This document shows positions 40,666 through 50,345 of a stretch of 64,000 bases of DNA, piece after piece. The DNA lies in contig JAZNTV010000008.1 in the NCBI GenBank assembly GCA_045591985.1, positions 4,718-68,717 of the forward strand, given 5' to 3'. The translations under genes were made by a program, and so were the position numbers. This DNA comes from SIG588 sp045591985 (GTDB lineage Bacteria > Bacillota > Clostridia > Oscillospirales > Acutalibacteraceae). The notes under the pieces are model-generated. The model ran no database searches. It was not told where the DNA came from and worked only from the letters and a program-made list of their open reading frames with translations. Position 1 is the stretch's first letter; each line of letters opens with the position of its first letter.

Positions 40666-41859
40666 TTATCCAGCCTCTTTTACTTGCCTATTTGCAACGC
40701 TCTGTGCCGTTTCCAGCATATCCTCCGCAAAGATGGCGTAGCCTTTGGTTGGGTCATCGACTAAAACGTGGGTAACGGCACCGACGAGTTTGCCGTTTTG
40801 CACGATGGGGCTGCCGCTCATCCCCTGTACGATACCGCCGGTCGCGGCAAGCAATGCTTCGTCGGTCACCGTAAGGTGCATATCCTCGCGGTCACCCGCA
40901 TATCGCACCTTCGTAATCGTGACATCGTACCATTGGGGATCACCGTCGTCCACCGTACAGCGTATTTGCGCGGCGCCGGTTACTACTTCCTGTCGCGGAG
41001 CAACCTCTATCAATTCCGCCGAGCGGTACCAATTTTCCGCCGTACCGTATACACCGAATTCTCCGTTTTGCCGCAAGGTTCCGAAAGTACGCCCTGCAAA
41101 GCCACCGCACAGCGAGCCCGCATCCCCGCACACACCGCGGTCTACGCTGTACACACGCGCCGCCACCGCCTCACCCGCCGCAATCGGCAGGATCTCACCC
41201 GTATCGGCATCGCACACGGGATGACCCAAACCGGCAAACACGCCGCTTGCCGGATGATAAAAGGTCATGGTGCCGATCCCCGCCGAACTGTCACGCACCC
41301 ATAACCCCGCTTTGTAACGTCCTTCGCCGACCGACAGTGCAGGGGCGAATCGCGCGTGAAACGTGATGCCGTCCCGCACGATCTCCATATCAAGCACCGC
41401 ACCTTCCGACTGTTCCACCACAGCCGCCACCTCCTTCATGGTGGTGACTGTTTTGCCGTTGACGGAACGAATAAGGTCGCCTTTGCAAATTCCCGCCTCT
41501 GCGGCAGGGTTGCGGTTGCCGCTTTGGGTGTCGACATCGGTCAACCCGACTACCAACACACCGTCGGTATACATCTTCATACCGAACACTTCACCGCCCA
41601 GCACCACCTGCATATCGTCCGCTTGCCGTACCGCCACTTCTTTTATGGGAAATACACCGAGCAAGCGTATCTCAGCGGCGTGATCTGCGCCATCGCCCAT
41701 CGTTTCCACAGCGGTAAGCGGCGCCGGTAACAGGAGTTCGCTGTTCCCTGCCACCACATATGCCGACGGCACCGCCGCTCCGTATGCTCCTATCGCCGTC
41801 AATGCCACCGCACACAGCGGTGTCAACCACACACACAAACGCCGAAAAAAACGCTTCAT
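40666..41859 (-). CDS. spoIVB: SpoIVB serine peptidase (S55)
   Basis: A 397-residue sporulation protease that cuts SpoIVFA and so triggers sigma-K activation in the mother cell. It has an N-terminal membrane anchor (about 10-30), a PDZ domain (about 95-185; GVLVVGLTDVD, AGICKGDLIRSVNGKTV) and an S55 peptidase domain with His in FAGLGHPVCD and Ser in QGMSGSPIVQNG. The ATG at 41859 has GGGAGGTG upstream. In many spore formers spo0A follows spoIVB; here the foreign mosaic follows instead. Confidence 0.95.
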   Translation of the reverse strand: MKRFFRRLCVWLTPLCAVALTAIGAYGAAVPSAYVVAGNSELLLPAPLTAVETMGDGADHAAEIRLLGVFPIKEVAVRQADDMQVVLGGEVFGMKMYTDGVLVVGLTDVDTQSGNRNPAAEAGICKGDLIRSVNGKTVTTMKEVAAVVEQSEGAVLDMEIVRDGITFHARFAPALSVGEGRYKAGLWVRDSSAGIGTMTFYHPASGVFAGLGHPVCDADTGEILPIAAGEAVAARVYSVDRGVCGDAGSLCGGFAGRTFGTLRQNGEFGVYGTAENWYRSAELIEVAPRQEVVTGAAQIRCTVDDGDPQWYDVTITKVRYAGDREDMHLTVTDEALLAATGGIVQGMSGSPIVQNGKLVGAVTHVLVDDPTKGYAIFAEDMLETAQSVANRQVKEAG

Positions 41860-41887
41860 CTTCCTCACCTCCCGTTCACGCCGCAAA

Positions 41888-41932
41888 CAAAAAAATCACG
41901 GTGTGAACAGTCTTACTGTTCCACCGTGATCC
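41888..41932 (-). terminator. Rubrerythrin terminator
   Basis: Stem ATCACGGTG and GAACAGT with their complements around a CTT loop and one mismatch, followed by T7 on the minus strand. Confidence 0.7.
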
Positions 41933-42015
41933 GAAAGTATTTACCCCGAAATTTAGAAACGGACAAAACCCGTTTGGTTATGCGATGCGGGAATTTTTTG
42001 AAACATTGCGACGCA

Positions 42016-42555
42016 TTAATAGTTCTCCGCACGCAGTTCAAAATACGCTTGCGGATGCGCACACACGGGGCACACTTCGGGTGCCGTCTCGCTCACGTGA
42101 ATGTGGCCGCAGTTGCCGCACTTCCACACAACGATGCCCGCTTTTTCGAACACCGCTTTGTTTTCGACGTTCGAGAGCAAAGTCAAATACCGCTTTTCAT
42201 GTTCCGCTTCGATCTTCGCCACGCCTTCGAACAGGTCGGCAATGTGATCAAATCCTTCCTCGCGCGCTTCTTTCGCGAAGGTGGCGTACATATCCGTCCA
42301 TTCGTAGTTTTCACCCGCCGCGGCATCCTTCAGATTGGTTGCCGTATCGGCAATACCGCCGTGGAGCAGTTTGAACCACAGTTTGGCATGTTCTTTTTCA
42401 TTATCCGCCGTCTCGAGAAACAGCGCCGCGATCTGATTGTACCCTTCCTTCTTCGCTTTGGAAGCATAGTAGGTGTATTTATTACGTGCTTCAGATTCAC
42501 CCGCGAAGGCCGCCATCAAGTTGGCTTCGGTGCGCGTACCTTTTAATTCTTTCAT
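42016..42555 (-). CDS. rbr: Rubrerythrin
   Basis: A 179-residue non-haem iron protein: a ferritin-like four-helix domain with ExxR/ExxH motifs (GESEARNKY, ETADNEKEHAKLWF, AKIEAEHEKRY) and a C-terminal rubredoxin-like knuckle (WKCGNCGHIH ... CPVCAHPQAYF). It reduces peroxide in the cytoplasm of anaerobes. GGAGGTACGACGAC precedes the ATG. Single-gene transcript. Confidence 0.97.
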   Translation of the reverse strand: MKELKGTRTEANLMAAFAGESEARNKYTYYASKAKKEGYNQIAALFLETADNEKEHAKLWFKLLHGGIADTATNLKDAAAGENYEWTDMYATFAKEAREEGFDHIADLFEGVAKIEAEHEKRYLTLLSNVENKAVFEKAGIVVWKCGNCGHIHVSETAPEVCPVCAHPQAYFELRAENY

Positions 42556-42622
42556 GTCGTCGTACCTCCTAAATTATGGTAATTTCAGTATACTAAGCTT
42601 TACGGAAAATTGCAAGTATTTT

Positions 42623-43807
42623 TTACCCGATTTCACTGCGTAACGCCTCCACGGGATGCAGACGCGCCGCTTTGCGGGCAGGATACCAACCAAACAATCC
42701 GCCGAGCAGAACGGTACATCCCCCGATCGACAACAACCGTTCCCACGGCACACTTGCCGTGATGCCGAAAAAACGAAGTCCTACCGTACCGACCGCCACA
42801 CCGCCGAAGATCCCCACCGCACCGCCGATCGCCGCAAGCAACAGCGATTCGGCTAAAAACTCCGTTAAAATGCGACGGCCGCCTGCACCGAGCGCCTGTT
42901 TGATACCGATCTCACGCACCCGCTCGTTTACCGCCGTAAGCATGGAGGTAAGCATACCCATTCCCGCTACTACAAGTGATACGGCCGACACGGCGGTTAG
43001 GATCCAACTTACGATATCCATCAGCCGTCCCAACCGCTCGCGTTGCGCGGCAAGATTCTCCGCCGTAAACGCACCCGTCGTCCCGCTGCCCCTTTCCAGC
43101 GCCGCAACCACCCGTTCCCGCACCGCATCGGTCTCTTCTTCGCTTGTTACTTTTACGGCAATCTGATCAAACACCTCGCGTCCGTTGGCCGCCTGTAAGG
43201 TGGTATACGGCAAATAGACGAGTCCCGCGATCATACCGCTGACGCTTTGCAGAAGACTGCTCCCCGCTTTGGCTACACCGACAACGGTAAGTTCCATGGG
43301 TGCACCATCCATCGAAAGAGTAAGCGTCTTTCCCAACACGTTAGTGCGCCCGTATGCCTCCTTTGCCAGCGCCTCGTCCACTACACACACCGCCGCGGCC
43401 GCACGCACATCTGCCGCACGCAGTAAGCGTCCGTGTGCCACTTCGAGCGCAATCACCTGATCGGCGCCCGCATCGATACCGCCGACATAGGCGGTAAAGG
43501 AGTGGCGGCCGAGCGTGCCATTCCCGCTTGCCACCGTAAGCGGCATCGCATCGGATACCCCTGCTACCGCCCGCACCGTTTCAAGTTCGTCTGCCCCAAG
43601 AACCACATCCGCAGACGAAGCAGATATCGACACACCTTGTAATCCCATATTTTCGAGTTCCCATCCGATCGTCTCGGCGCCCGCCTGACCGATAATGCAT
43701 ACGAGTGTTACCATCAACACCCCTACAGCGATACCTCCCACCGTAAGCGATGTGCGAGCCAAACGGCGCACCGCATGCCGACAGGCCCCCAAAAGAATAT
43801 CCTTCAT
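42623..43807 (-). CDS. MacB/FtsX-type ABC permease
   Basis: A 394-residue permease with one N-terminal helix (about 18-42), an extracytoplasmic MacB-like domain (about 45-260) and a C-terminal FtsX core with three helices (about 270-385; EIGIKQALGAGGRRILTEFL). Such permeases work with an ATPase and an adaptor in export of peptides or toxins. Its start overlaps the adaptor gene by 4 bases, but no ATPase gene is next to it. Confidence 0.9.
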   Translation of the reverse strand: MKDILLGACRHAVRRLARTSLTVGGIAVGVLMVTLVCIIGQAGAETIGWELENMGLQGVSISASSADVVLGADELETVRAVAGVSDAMPLTVASGNGTLGRHSFTAYVGGIDAGADQVIALEVAHGRLLRAADVRAAAAVCVVDEALAKEAYGRTNVLGKTLTLSMDGAPMELTVVGVAKAGSSLLQSVSGMIAGLVYLPYTTLQAANGREVFDQIAVKVTSEEETDAVRERVVAALERGSGTTGAFTAENLAAQRERLGRLMDIVSWILTAVSAVSLVVAGMGMLTSMLTAVNERVREIGIKQALGAGGRRILTEFLAESLLLAAIGGAVGIFGGVAVGTVGLRFFGITASVPWERLLSIGGCTVLLGGLFGWYPARKAARLHPVEALRSEIG

Positions 43808-44478
43808 TCCACCGCCTCCCGCACACGCATTCCGTCGCCCGTTACCGTTTCAGGATGAAGGATCAACCTCTCACCCGCCGCGACGCCGCCCGTTATCAGC
43901 ACACCGTCGCTGAGTTCTTCCGCCACCGTCACCACCCGCTTCACGGCGCGGCCGTTTTCCGCCACAAACACATATTCTTTCCCCTCTTCGTCGGCACACA
44001 AACTTCTGTACGGCACCACAATCCCCACCTGCTCGCTCACGCAAATATTCACCTTGGCGGTAAGGCCGCATTTCAGTGACGTGTCGGTCGCATCAAGTGC
44101 CACCACGGCATCAAGCACCGTCGTGCCCGACGGTGTGGTATAGGCCTTGTCGGCAATCGACAACACGGTACCGCTGTATCGTTCGGCCGAAAAGGCTGTG
44201 CCGCTCACGGTTACCCGCTGTCCCACCGCGACCGCACGCAAGCGATTTTCGGGGACAGCGGCACGCACCTGTACCCGACTGCCTGTCGAAGCGGCAATCA
44301 CCTCGCGCCCCGCTTCTTCCACCTTACCCGTACAAGAGACGACACCCGTTACCGTCTGTTGTTCGAGCGTCCGTACCGTTACCGTTGCTACCTCTTCCCG
44401 GATACCACGCAATCCAAAGAACAACGAACCCGACAAAATTGCTGTCAGCAAAAATAACCACACGTATTTTTTCAACAC
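43804..44478 (-). CDS. Membrane-anchored efflux adaptor (HlyD/MacA-like)
   Basis: A 224-residue protein with an N-terminal anchor (about 5-24) and beta-barrel segments typical of periplasmic adaptors (AVAVGQRVTVSGTAFSAERY, SLKCGLTAKVNICVSEQ, VAAGERLILHPETVTGDGM). It is shorter than MacA because the long helical hairpin and most of the lipoyl part are missing, as in many Firmicute adaptors. I place the start at GTG 44478, seven bases after AAAGGGG. Pairs with the MacB-like permease. Confidence 0.82.
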   Translation of the reverse strand: MLKKYVWLFLLTAILSGSLFFGLRGIREEVATVTVRTLEQQTVTGVVSCTGKVEEAGREVIAASTGSRVQVRAAVPENRLRAVAVGQRVTVSGTAFSAERYSGTVLSIADKAYTTPSGTTVLDAVVALDATDTSLKCGLTAKVNICVSEQVGIVVPYRSLCADEEGKEYVFVAENGRAVKRVVTVAEELSDGVLITGGVAAGERLILHPETVTGDGMRVREAVE

Positions 44479-44582
44479 GCAAACACCCCTTTCTTTCACA
44501 CGGCTTATTGTATATCGTTCGGCACGAATTATCCCCTTGTCAACGCGGATTTTTTGTTGTATACTCATCCCGAGGTGAGATT

Positions 44583-44852
44583 ATGCGATATGGATATTTG
44601 TGGCTGACGGTCATCAATCTTTTGGCCGTTTGGCTAACCGTAAAAGACAAGCACGCAGCGCGTCGCAAAAAACGGCGTGTATCCGAAAACGGATTGCTCG
44701 TTACGGCCTTACTCGGCGGCAGTATCGGCATGTTTTTGACCATGCTTCTCATTCGTCACAAAACAAAAAAAGTGAAATTCATGCTTGGTATTCCGTGTAT
44801 TCTTGCGGTACAAGCGGTTGCGCTCACCTGGGTTTATCACATTATGGTATAA
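44583..44852 (+). CDS. DUF1294 small membrane protein
   Basis: An 89-residue protein with three hydrophobic segments and the DUF1294 pattern (DKHAARRKKRRVSEN, LLVTALLGGSIGMFLTMLLI, RHKTKKVKFMLGIP). Function unknown. GAGGTGAGATT precedes the ATG. The P-type ATPase gene follows 45 bases later, so they may be cotranscribed. Confidence 0.85.
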   Translation: MRYGYLWLTVINLLAVWLTVKDKHAARRKKRRVSENGLLVTALLGGSIGMFLTMLLIRHKTKKVKFMLGIPCILAVQAVALTWVYHIMV

Positions 44853-44897
44853 TTTCCCCCTCTCTGCGCATACATATATCGCAGAGGAGGGGTGTGT

Positions 44898-47522
44898 GTG
44901 ACAAGCGGCGGACTGACATCGGCCGAAGCGGCAGCCTCGCGTGTAAAACACGGGAGCAACGAACTGGCCGGAAACAAACAAAACAGTTTTTGGCGGCAAT
45001 TCATCAGCGGGTTCGGCGACCCCATTATCAAGGTCTTGTTGGCAGCCCTTGCGGTGAATGTGCTGTTTTTCTTTCATCGATTCGATTGGTATGAGTCAGC
45101 GGGGATTGCGCTGGCTATTTTTCTCTCTACCTTTGTATCGGCACTGTCGGAATACGGCAGCGAATCCGCCTTTGAACGTTTGCAAGAAGAAAGTGCCCGC
45201 ATCACCTGTCGGGTAATGCGGGACGGTAAAGCAACGATCCTCCCTATCGGCGAGATCGTGGTGGGCGATATCGTGCTATTACAAACCGGCGAACGTGTAC
45301 CGGCCGACGGCGTACTTCTTGAAGGGGAACTTTCGGTAGATCAGGCAGCGCTGAACGGCGAAGGGCGGGAAGTAAAAAAGCGCGCGGCCCGCACCTTTAC
45401 AAACGATCTTGCCGCAACAAGCGACCTCTTTCGGGGCAGTGTGGTGTGTGCCGGTAACGGGGCATTACTGGTCGCCCGCGTAGGCAGCCACACGTTGTAT
45501 GGCGGTGTGGCGCGATCGCTTCACGAAGCGTCACCCGAAAGTCCGCTGAAGACCAAACTGAGCGGCCTTGCCGCCACCATCAGCCGCTTGGGGTATGCGG
45601 CGGCAGCATTGGTGGCGTTGGCCGATCTGTTCCATTCCTTTGTGATCCAAGGCGGGCCCTTCACCGCAACAGCGATCGTCGGCAACCTGCTCCACGCGGT
45701 CACCCTCGCCGTCTCCATCGTGGTGGTGGCGGTTCCCGAAGGGTTGCCGATGATGATTACGGTGGTATTATCCGCCAATATGCGAAAGATGCTGCGAGAC
45801 CGCGTGTTGGTGCGACGTCCCGTTGGGATCGAAACAGCAGGCAGTTTAAACATTTTATTCACCGACAAGACCGGGACACTGACCGAAGGTCATCTCGCGG
45901 TTACCGCTTTTGTCTGCGGCAACGGCGAAGAATACACGGCCGATGCAATGAAACGCTTGCCGTTGTGGCAACACGTTGCGCTCTCCTGCCTTGCGGGAAG
46001 TGAATGCACCCCGATAGACGGGCGGGCGGTTGGCGGCAATGCCCCCGACCGTGCGCTGACCGATTGGGCATTGCCCGCCAAGATCGCTGTCACCGTAGAC
46101 GAACGCATCCCGTTCGACAGTGCCCGCAAATGGTCGGGAGTACGTCTGCACACCCCTGCGCTCACCCTTATAAAAGGGGCACCCGAAAAACTGATTTCCG
46201 CTTGCACAAGATATTATGCCGCAAACGGCGAAGTGTATCCGCTCACGGCACCGCACGCTTTACACCGTCGCTTACAACACGCCGCCGAAGCGGGCGGACG
46301 CGTATTGGCACTGACGGTGTGCGACGCCCCGTTTAACGGCGGCTCATTCGCCGATCTCACCCTTTTGGGCGTGGCGATCATCGCCGACGACGTCCGACCT
46401 GCCGTACCGAACGCCGTACGCGAGGTGCGCGGTGCAGGCATACAAACGGTAATGATCACCGGAGACAACCGCGAAACCGCCGTGGCGATCGCGCGCCGTG
46501 CGGGAATTTTGGCAGATTACGATCCCGCCCTTACCCGAAGTGTCATCACCGCCGATGAACTGGCCCGTCTAAGCGACGAGGAACTGGCTCGCCGCCTTCC
46601 CCACTTACGCGTGGTGGCACGCGCGCTTCCCGCCGATAAAAGTCGGTTGGTACGAGCGGCACGCGCGTGCGGAATGGTGGTAGGCATGACCGGCGACGGT
46701 GTAAACGATGCGCCGGCCCTAAAGATCGCCGACGTAGGGTTTGCGATGGGCGGCGGTACCGAAGTGGCCAAAGAGGCGGGCGACATCGTCATTCTCGATA
46801 ACAACTTCGCCTCCATAGCCCGCGCGGTATTGTATGGCCGTACCATTTTCAAAAGCATTCGCAAATTCATTGTATTTCAACTTACCATGAACCTCTGCGC
46901 CGCGGGCATTTCGGTCATCGGTCCGTTCATCGGAGTAGATACCCCCGTGACGGTCATTCAAATGTTGTGGATCAATCTGATCATGGACACACTCGCCGGG
47001 CTCGCGTTTGCCGGTGAGCCACCGCTTCCCGAATATATGGACGAAGCCCCCACACCACGTTCCGAAGCGGTGCTGAACGGCGCAATGATACGGCAGATCC
47101 TGTTTAGCGGCGGTTATACGCTGTTATTGTGTGTGCTGTTTTTGAAATGGGAGCCGGTAAAGGCCTTGTTTCGTTACGATGTGGATCCGCTGTTTCGTAT
47201 GAGCGCGTTTTTTGCGCTGTTCATTTTCAGCGGCATATGCAACAGTTTCAACGCCCGCACCGTCCGCGCAAACCCATTTGCCAATCTGCGGCAAAATCCG
47301 CTGTTCTTCGGCATTATGGCGGCGGTTGCGATCATTCAGTTGTTGCTTCTCTATTTCGGCGGCACCTTGTTTCGCACCGCCCCGCTCACCGTCTTGGAGT
47401 TGCTGCGCGTATTGGGACTTGCCGCAACCGTCATTCCCGCCGACGCGATACGCAAACTCTGCACACAAACGAAGGCAGACCAAGAATTACCGAAAAACAA
47501 AAAACAAGCCATTCCTTCATAG
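44898..47522 (+). CDS. P-type cation-transporting ATPase (type II, calcium-like)
   Basis: An 874-residue pump: cation ATPase N domain, E1-E2 region, PEGLP in helix M4, phosphorylation motif DKTGTLTEGH, hinge TGDGVNDAPALK and six C-terminal helices. The type II layout suggests Ca2+ or Mn2+ export at the membrane; the ion is inferred. It is shorter at the N-terminus than many homologues. The GTG at 44898 is best spaced behind GAGGAGGGG. Confidence 0.92.
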   Translation: MTSGGLTSAEAAASRVKHGSNELAGNKQNSFWRQFISGFGDPIIKVLLAALAVNVLFFFHRFDWYESAGIALAIFLSTFVSALSEYGSESAFERLQEESARITCRVMRDGKATILPIGEIVVGDIVLLQTGERVPADGVLLEGELSVDQAALNGEGREVKKRAARTFTNDLAATSDLFRGSVVCAGNGALLVARVGSHTLYGGVARSLHEASPESPLKTKLSGLAATISRLGYAAAALVALADLFHSFVIQGGPFTATAIVGNLLHAVTLAVSIVVVAVPEGLPMMITVVLSANMRKMLRDRVLVRRPVGIETAGSLNILFTDKTGTLTEGHLAVTAFVCGNGEEYTADAMKRLPLWQHVALSCLAGSECTPIDGRAVGGNAPDRALTDWALPAKIAVTVDERIPFDSARKWSGVRLHTPALTLIKGAPEKLISACTRYYAANGEVYPLTAPHALHRRLQHAAEAGGRVLALTVCDAPFNGGSFADLTLLGVAIIADDVRPAVPNAVREVRGAGIQTVMITGDNRETAVAIARRAGILADYDPALTRSVITADELARLSDEELARRLPHLRVVARALPADKSRLVRAARACGMVVGMTGDGVNDAPALKIADVGFAMGGGTEVAKEAGDIVILDNNFASIARAVLYGRTIFKSIRKFIVFQLTMNLCAAGISVIGPFIGVDTPVTVIQMLWINLIMDTLAGLAFAGEPPLPEYMDEAPTPRSEAVLNGAMIRQILFSGGYTLLLCVLFLKWEPVKALFRYDVDPLFRMSAFFALFIFSGICNSFNARTVRANPFANLRQNPLFFGIMAAVAIIQLLLLYFGGTLFRTAPLTVLELLRVLGLAATVIPADAIRKLCTQTKADQELPKNKKQAIPS

Positions 47523-47536
47523 GAATGGCTTGTTTT
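47500..47536. terminator. Terminator after the P-type ATPase gene
   Basis: A 15-bp stem AAACAAGCCATTCCT/AGGAATGGCTTGTTT with T7, overlapping the end of the gene; it may also serve the convergent membrane-protein gene. Confidence 0.85.
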
Positions 47537-47537
47537 T

Positions 47538-48749
47538 TTATCCGTTACGTTCCACACATTCGCGTTCAAGGGCGTTTAGAAATGCCGTGCCGGTAAAGAT
47601 TTTGACCGCTCCGACCACACTGCCGTTGTCCAGTTCTTCCGCACGGACGTTCATGACTTTATACGGGACGGGATCCAACAGCAAAATTTTGTATCCCTCG
47701 CTCTCCCACGCACAGTCGTATGCGCGGCTGAGTCGGGTCACCTCCGCCCGCGCAAAGCGGACGATCGTTAAGAATTCACACACGCCGTCCTCGTGCAACA
47801 CAAGCGGTTTGCGGCGGCTTTTCCCCGACAGGAATTTTATCGAATATACACGACCGTCCGCATTGATGCGCAGATTTTCGCCGTCGTACAGTGCAAACAG
47901 TGAACGGTACGGACGTACCGTTTCCTCAATTATGTAACCCTTTGCAGTACACAATACACGCAGTCGCTTCAAAAAACGAGCGCGACGGCGCACCCTCCGC
48001 AACGCACGCAACGCCTGCCACACGACAACGATACCGAACACCCACAACATTCCCCGCGAGGTGAACAGCATAAGCAGGGCGGGCAGATACCCCGTCAACA
48101 TCGGAATAACGATGCCCGCCACTCCTGCCGTCACGATAACCGAAAAGTTCGTGCCGACGACGGCACCGTGGAAGGCACGGGTGGAGGGGTCTTTACGCTT
48201 TTTCTTGGTATCGTAGAGTTTTTGTTCCCCTCGCTCGTGCCAATACCACGGCTCGATGGCACGCACACGCGCCGCCGCGGCAAGCGGGATACACAAAACC
48301 GCAAGCGGTAAAAACAGGCAGAGTTTTCGTAAAAACGTCTCATTTCCGCCGAGCACAAAGTCTCCCAATACCGACCACGTGTGTTCAAGCGGTAAGAAGA
48401 GATACACCGCCGAAAGCACGCCGCCTTCCAGCCACAGCCGCCGCTGTGAAAGCACGAACCGCCACCGCTCACGGCGGGTATGTTGCCGCACGCCGTCGGC
48501 ATACAACTGTGCCCGCAACGCATCGTCGTACAGCATAGAGATCCTGTTATACTGATAGAGGAGTACCGCAAGAGCAACAAGGCATACCACCGCCATCACG
48601 GTATCCGCAAAGAGGGTATCGGCAAACATACTGTCTCCGAGCGGTGTGCGGCTCGGTCGCCAATACAGCACCTGTGCCACGATCACGTGGCATATCCACA
48701 CGGACAAAAACCGTTCGGTATACTGCCAAATGCGTTTCAACACAGCCAT
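47538..48749 (-). CDS. Multi-spanning membrane protein of unknown function
   Basis: A 403-residue protein with about six hydrophobic segments (for example around residues 15-35, 48-70, 110-130, 140-165, 205-230 and 235-255) and a basic C-terminal domain of about 150 residues with beta-strand character (GYIIEETVRPYRSLFALYDG, RVYSIKFLSGK). I do not recognise a family. The ATG at 48749 follows AAAAGGGGGGA closely; the GTG two codons later is a possible alternative. Confidence 0.6.
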   Translation of the reverse strand: MAVLKRIWQYTERFLSVWICHVIVAQVLYWRPSRTPLGDSMFADTLFADTVMAVVCLVALAVLLYQYNRISMLYDDALRAQLYADGVRQHTRRERWRFVLSQRRLWLEGGVLSAVYLFLPLEHTWSVLGDFVLGGNETFLRKLCLFLPLAVLCIPLAAAARVRAIEPWYWHERGEQKLYDTKKKRKDPSTRAFHGAVVGTNFSVIVTAGVAGIVIPMLTGYLPALLMLFTSRGMLWVFGIVVVWQALRALRRVRRRARFLKRLRVLCTAKGYIIEETVRPYRSLFALYDGENLRINADGRVYSIKFLSGKSRRKPLVLHEDGVCEFLTIVRFARAEVTRLSRAYDCAWESEGYKILLLDPVPYKVMNVRAEELDNGSVVGAVKIFTGTAFLNALERECVERNG

Positions 48750-48818
48750 TCCCCCCTTTTGTAGCATAGCATAATCGGACTTTTGTGTCAATATCTTCAA
48801 ATTTTGTGAAATTCCCAG

Positions 48819-48847
48819 TTGAAATTATAAAGAATGTTTTGTATAAT
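48819..48847 (+). promoter_or_regulatory. proS promoter
   Basis: TTGAAA, 17-base spacer, TATAAT, 44 bases before the proS ATG. The short leader leaves no room for a T-box. Confidence 0.75.
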
Positions 48848-48890
48848 ATATGCTGTATATATTTTTCTTCAAAAAGGAAGGATTCAAATC

Positions 48891-50333
48891 ATGGCAGCAG
48901 ATAACAAAAAGATGGTCGAAGCCATCACCTCGATGGAGGACGATTTTGCCCAATGGTATACCGACGTGGTGAAAAAGGCGGAATTGATCGAATACACCAG
49001 CGTAAAGGGCTGTATGGTCATTCGCCCTTACGGCTATGCGATCTGGGAACATATGCAACGTATTCTCGACGGTATGTTCAAGGCGACGGGGCATGAAAAC
49101 GTGTGTATGCCGATGTTCATTCCCGAAAGCCTGCTTCAAAAGGAAAAGGATCATGTGGAAGGCTTCGCACCCGAAGTGGCATGGGTCACCCACGGCGGCA
49201 GCGATCCGCTGGAAGAGCGTCTGTGCGTGCGTCCCACGTCGGAGACCCTGTTCTGTGAGCACTACGCCAACATCGTGCATTCGTGGCGCGATCTTCCGAA
49301 ACTGTATAACCAGTGGGTCAGCGTGGTAAGATGGGAAAAGACCACCCGCCCGTTCCTGCGTTCGCGTGAGTTCCTGTGGCAGGAAGGACACACCATTCAT
49401 GCAACGGCACAAGAAGCCGTGGCAGAGACCGAACAGATGTTGAACGTGTACGCCGATTTCTGCGAGAACTACCTCGCGATGCCTGTGGTGAAAGGGAAGA
49501 AGACCGAAAGCGACAAGTTTGCAGGGGCGGTGGCGACTTACGCCATCGAAGCGCTGATGCACGACGGCAAAGCGTTGCAGGCAGGTACCTCCCACTATTT
49601 CGGCGACGGTTTTGCCAAAGCGTTTGATATCCACTTTACCGATAAAAACAACACCCAACAGAATCCGCATCAGACCTCGTGGGGTGTGACCACCCGTCTC
49701 ATCGGTGCGATCATCATGACCCACGGTGACGATAACGGCTTGGTGCTTCCCCCGGCGGTAGCGCCGACCCAGTTGGTCATTCTTCCCATCGCGCAACACA
49801 AGCCCGGCGTGCTCGAAAAGGCGGCTGAACTGCGCGACCGTCTGGCAAACGTTGCCCGTGTGAAGATGGACGATTCAGACAATTCGGCGGGATGGAAGTT
49901 TGCGGAATACGAAATGAAAGGCGTGCCGCTGCGTTTGGAGATCGGCCCCAAAGATATCGAAGCGGGTCAGTGTGTGTTGGTGCGCCGCGACAACCGCGAA
50001 AAAGTGGTTGTAAAGCTCGAAGACCTCGAGACGGTCGTGCCGCAGATGTTGAAAGACGTACACGAAGCGCTGTACAACAAAGCGCTTGAAAATCGTGAGC
50101 GCCGCACCTTCTCCTGCACCACGATGGACGAGATCACCGCCAAACTGCAAGAGAACGGCGACGGTTTCGTAAAGGCTATGTGGTGCGGTGAAGAGGAATG
50201 CGAAGACCGTGTGAAAGAGACCACCGGTGTCGGTTCGCGTTGTATTCCGTTTGCACAGGAAAACCTGTCCGACCGCTGTGTCTGTTGCGGCAAGCCCGCG
50301 AAGCACATGGTACTGTGGGGCAAGGCGTATTAA
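48891..50333 (+). CDS. proS: Prolyl-tRNA synthetase, short (archaeal-like) type
   Basis: A 480-residue class II synthetase that charges tRNA-Pro. Motif 2 is in RWEKTTRPFLRSREFLWQEGH and motif 3 in DDNGLVLPP; the editing insertion of the long bacterial type is absent. The C-terminal part carries the zinc-type cysteines (WCGEEECEDRVK, CVCCGKPAKHM) and ends in Tyr, as in the archaeal/eukaryote-like class found in many Clostridia. The ATG at 48891 follows AAGGAAGGATTCAAATC. Confidence 0.95.
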   Translation: MAADNKKMVEAITSMEDDFAQWYTDVVKKAELIEYTSVKGCMVIRPYGYAIWEHMQRILDGMFKATGHENVCMPMFIPESLLQKEKDHVEGFAPEVAWVTHGGSDPLEERLCVRPTSETLFCEHYANIVHSWRDLPKLYNQWVSVVRWEKTTRPFLRSREFLWQEGHTIHATAQEAVAETEQMLNVYADFCENYLAMPVVKGKKTESDKFAGAVATYAIEALMHDGKALQAGTSHYFGDGFAKAFDIHFTDKNNTQQNPHQTSWGVTTRLIGAIIMTHGDDNGLVLPPAVAPTQLVILPIAQHKPGVLEKAAELRDRLANVARVKMDDSDNSAGWKFAEYEMKGVPLRLEIGPKDIEAGQCVLVRRDNREKVVVKLEDLETVVPQMLKDVHEALYNKALENRERRTFSCTTMDEITAKLQENGDGFVKAMWCGEEECEDRVKETTGVGSRCIPFAQENLSDRCVCCGKPAKHMVLWGKAY

Positions 50334-50345
50334 GGAGGAACTGCA

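Noticed and set aside
48750..48890. T-box riboswitch before proS
   Set aside because: The promoter lies only 44 bases before the ATG, which leaves no space for a T-box leader, and no T-box core sequence is seen.
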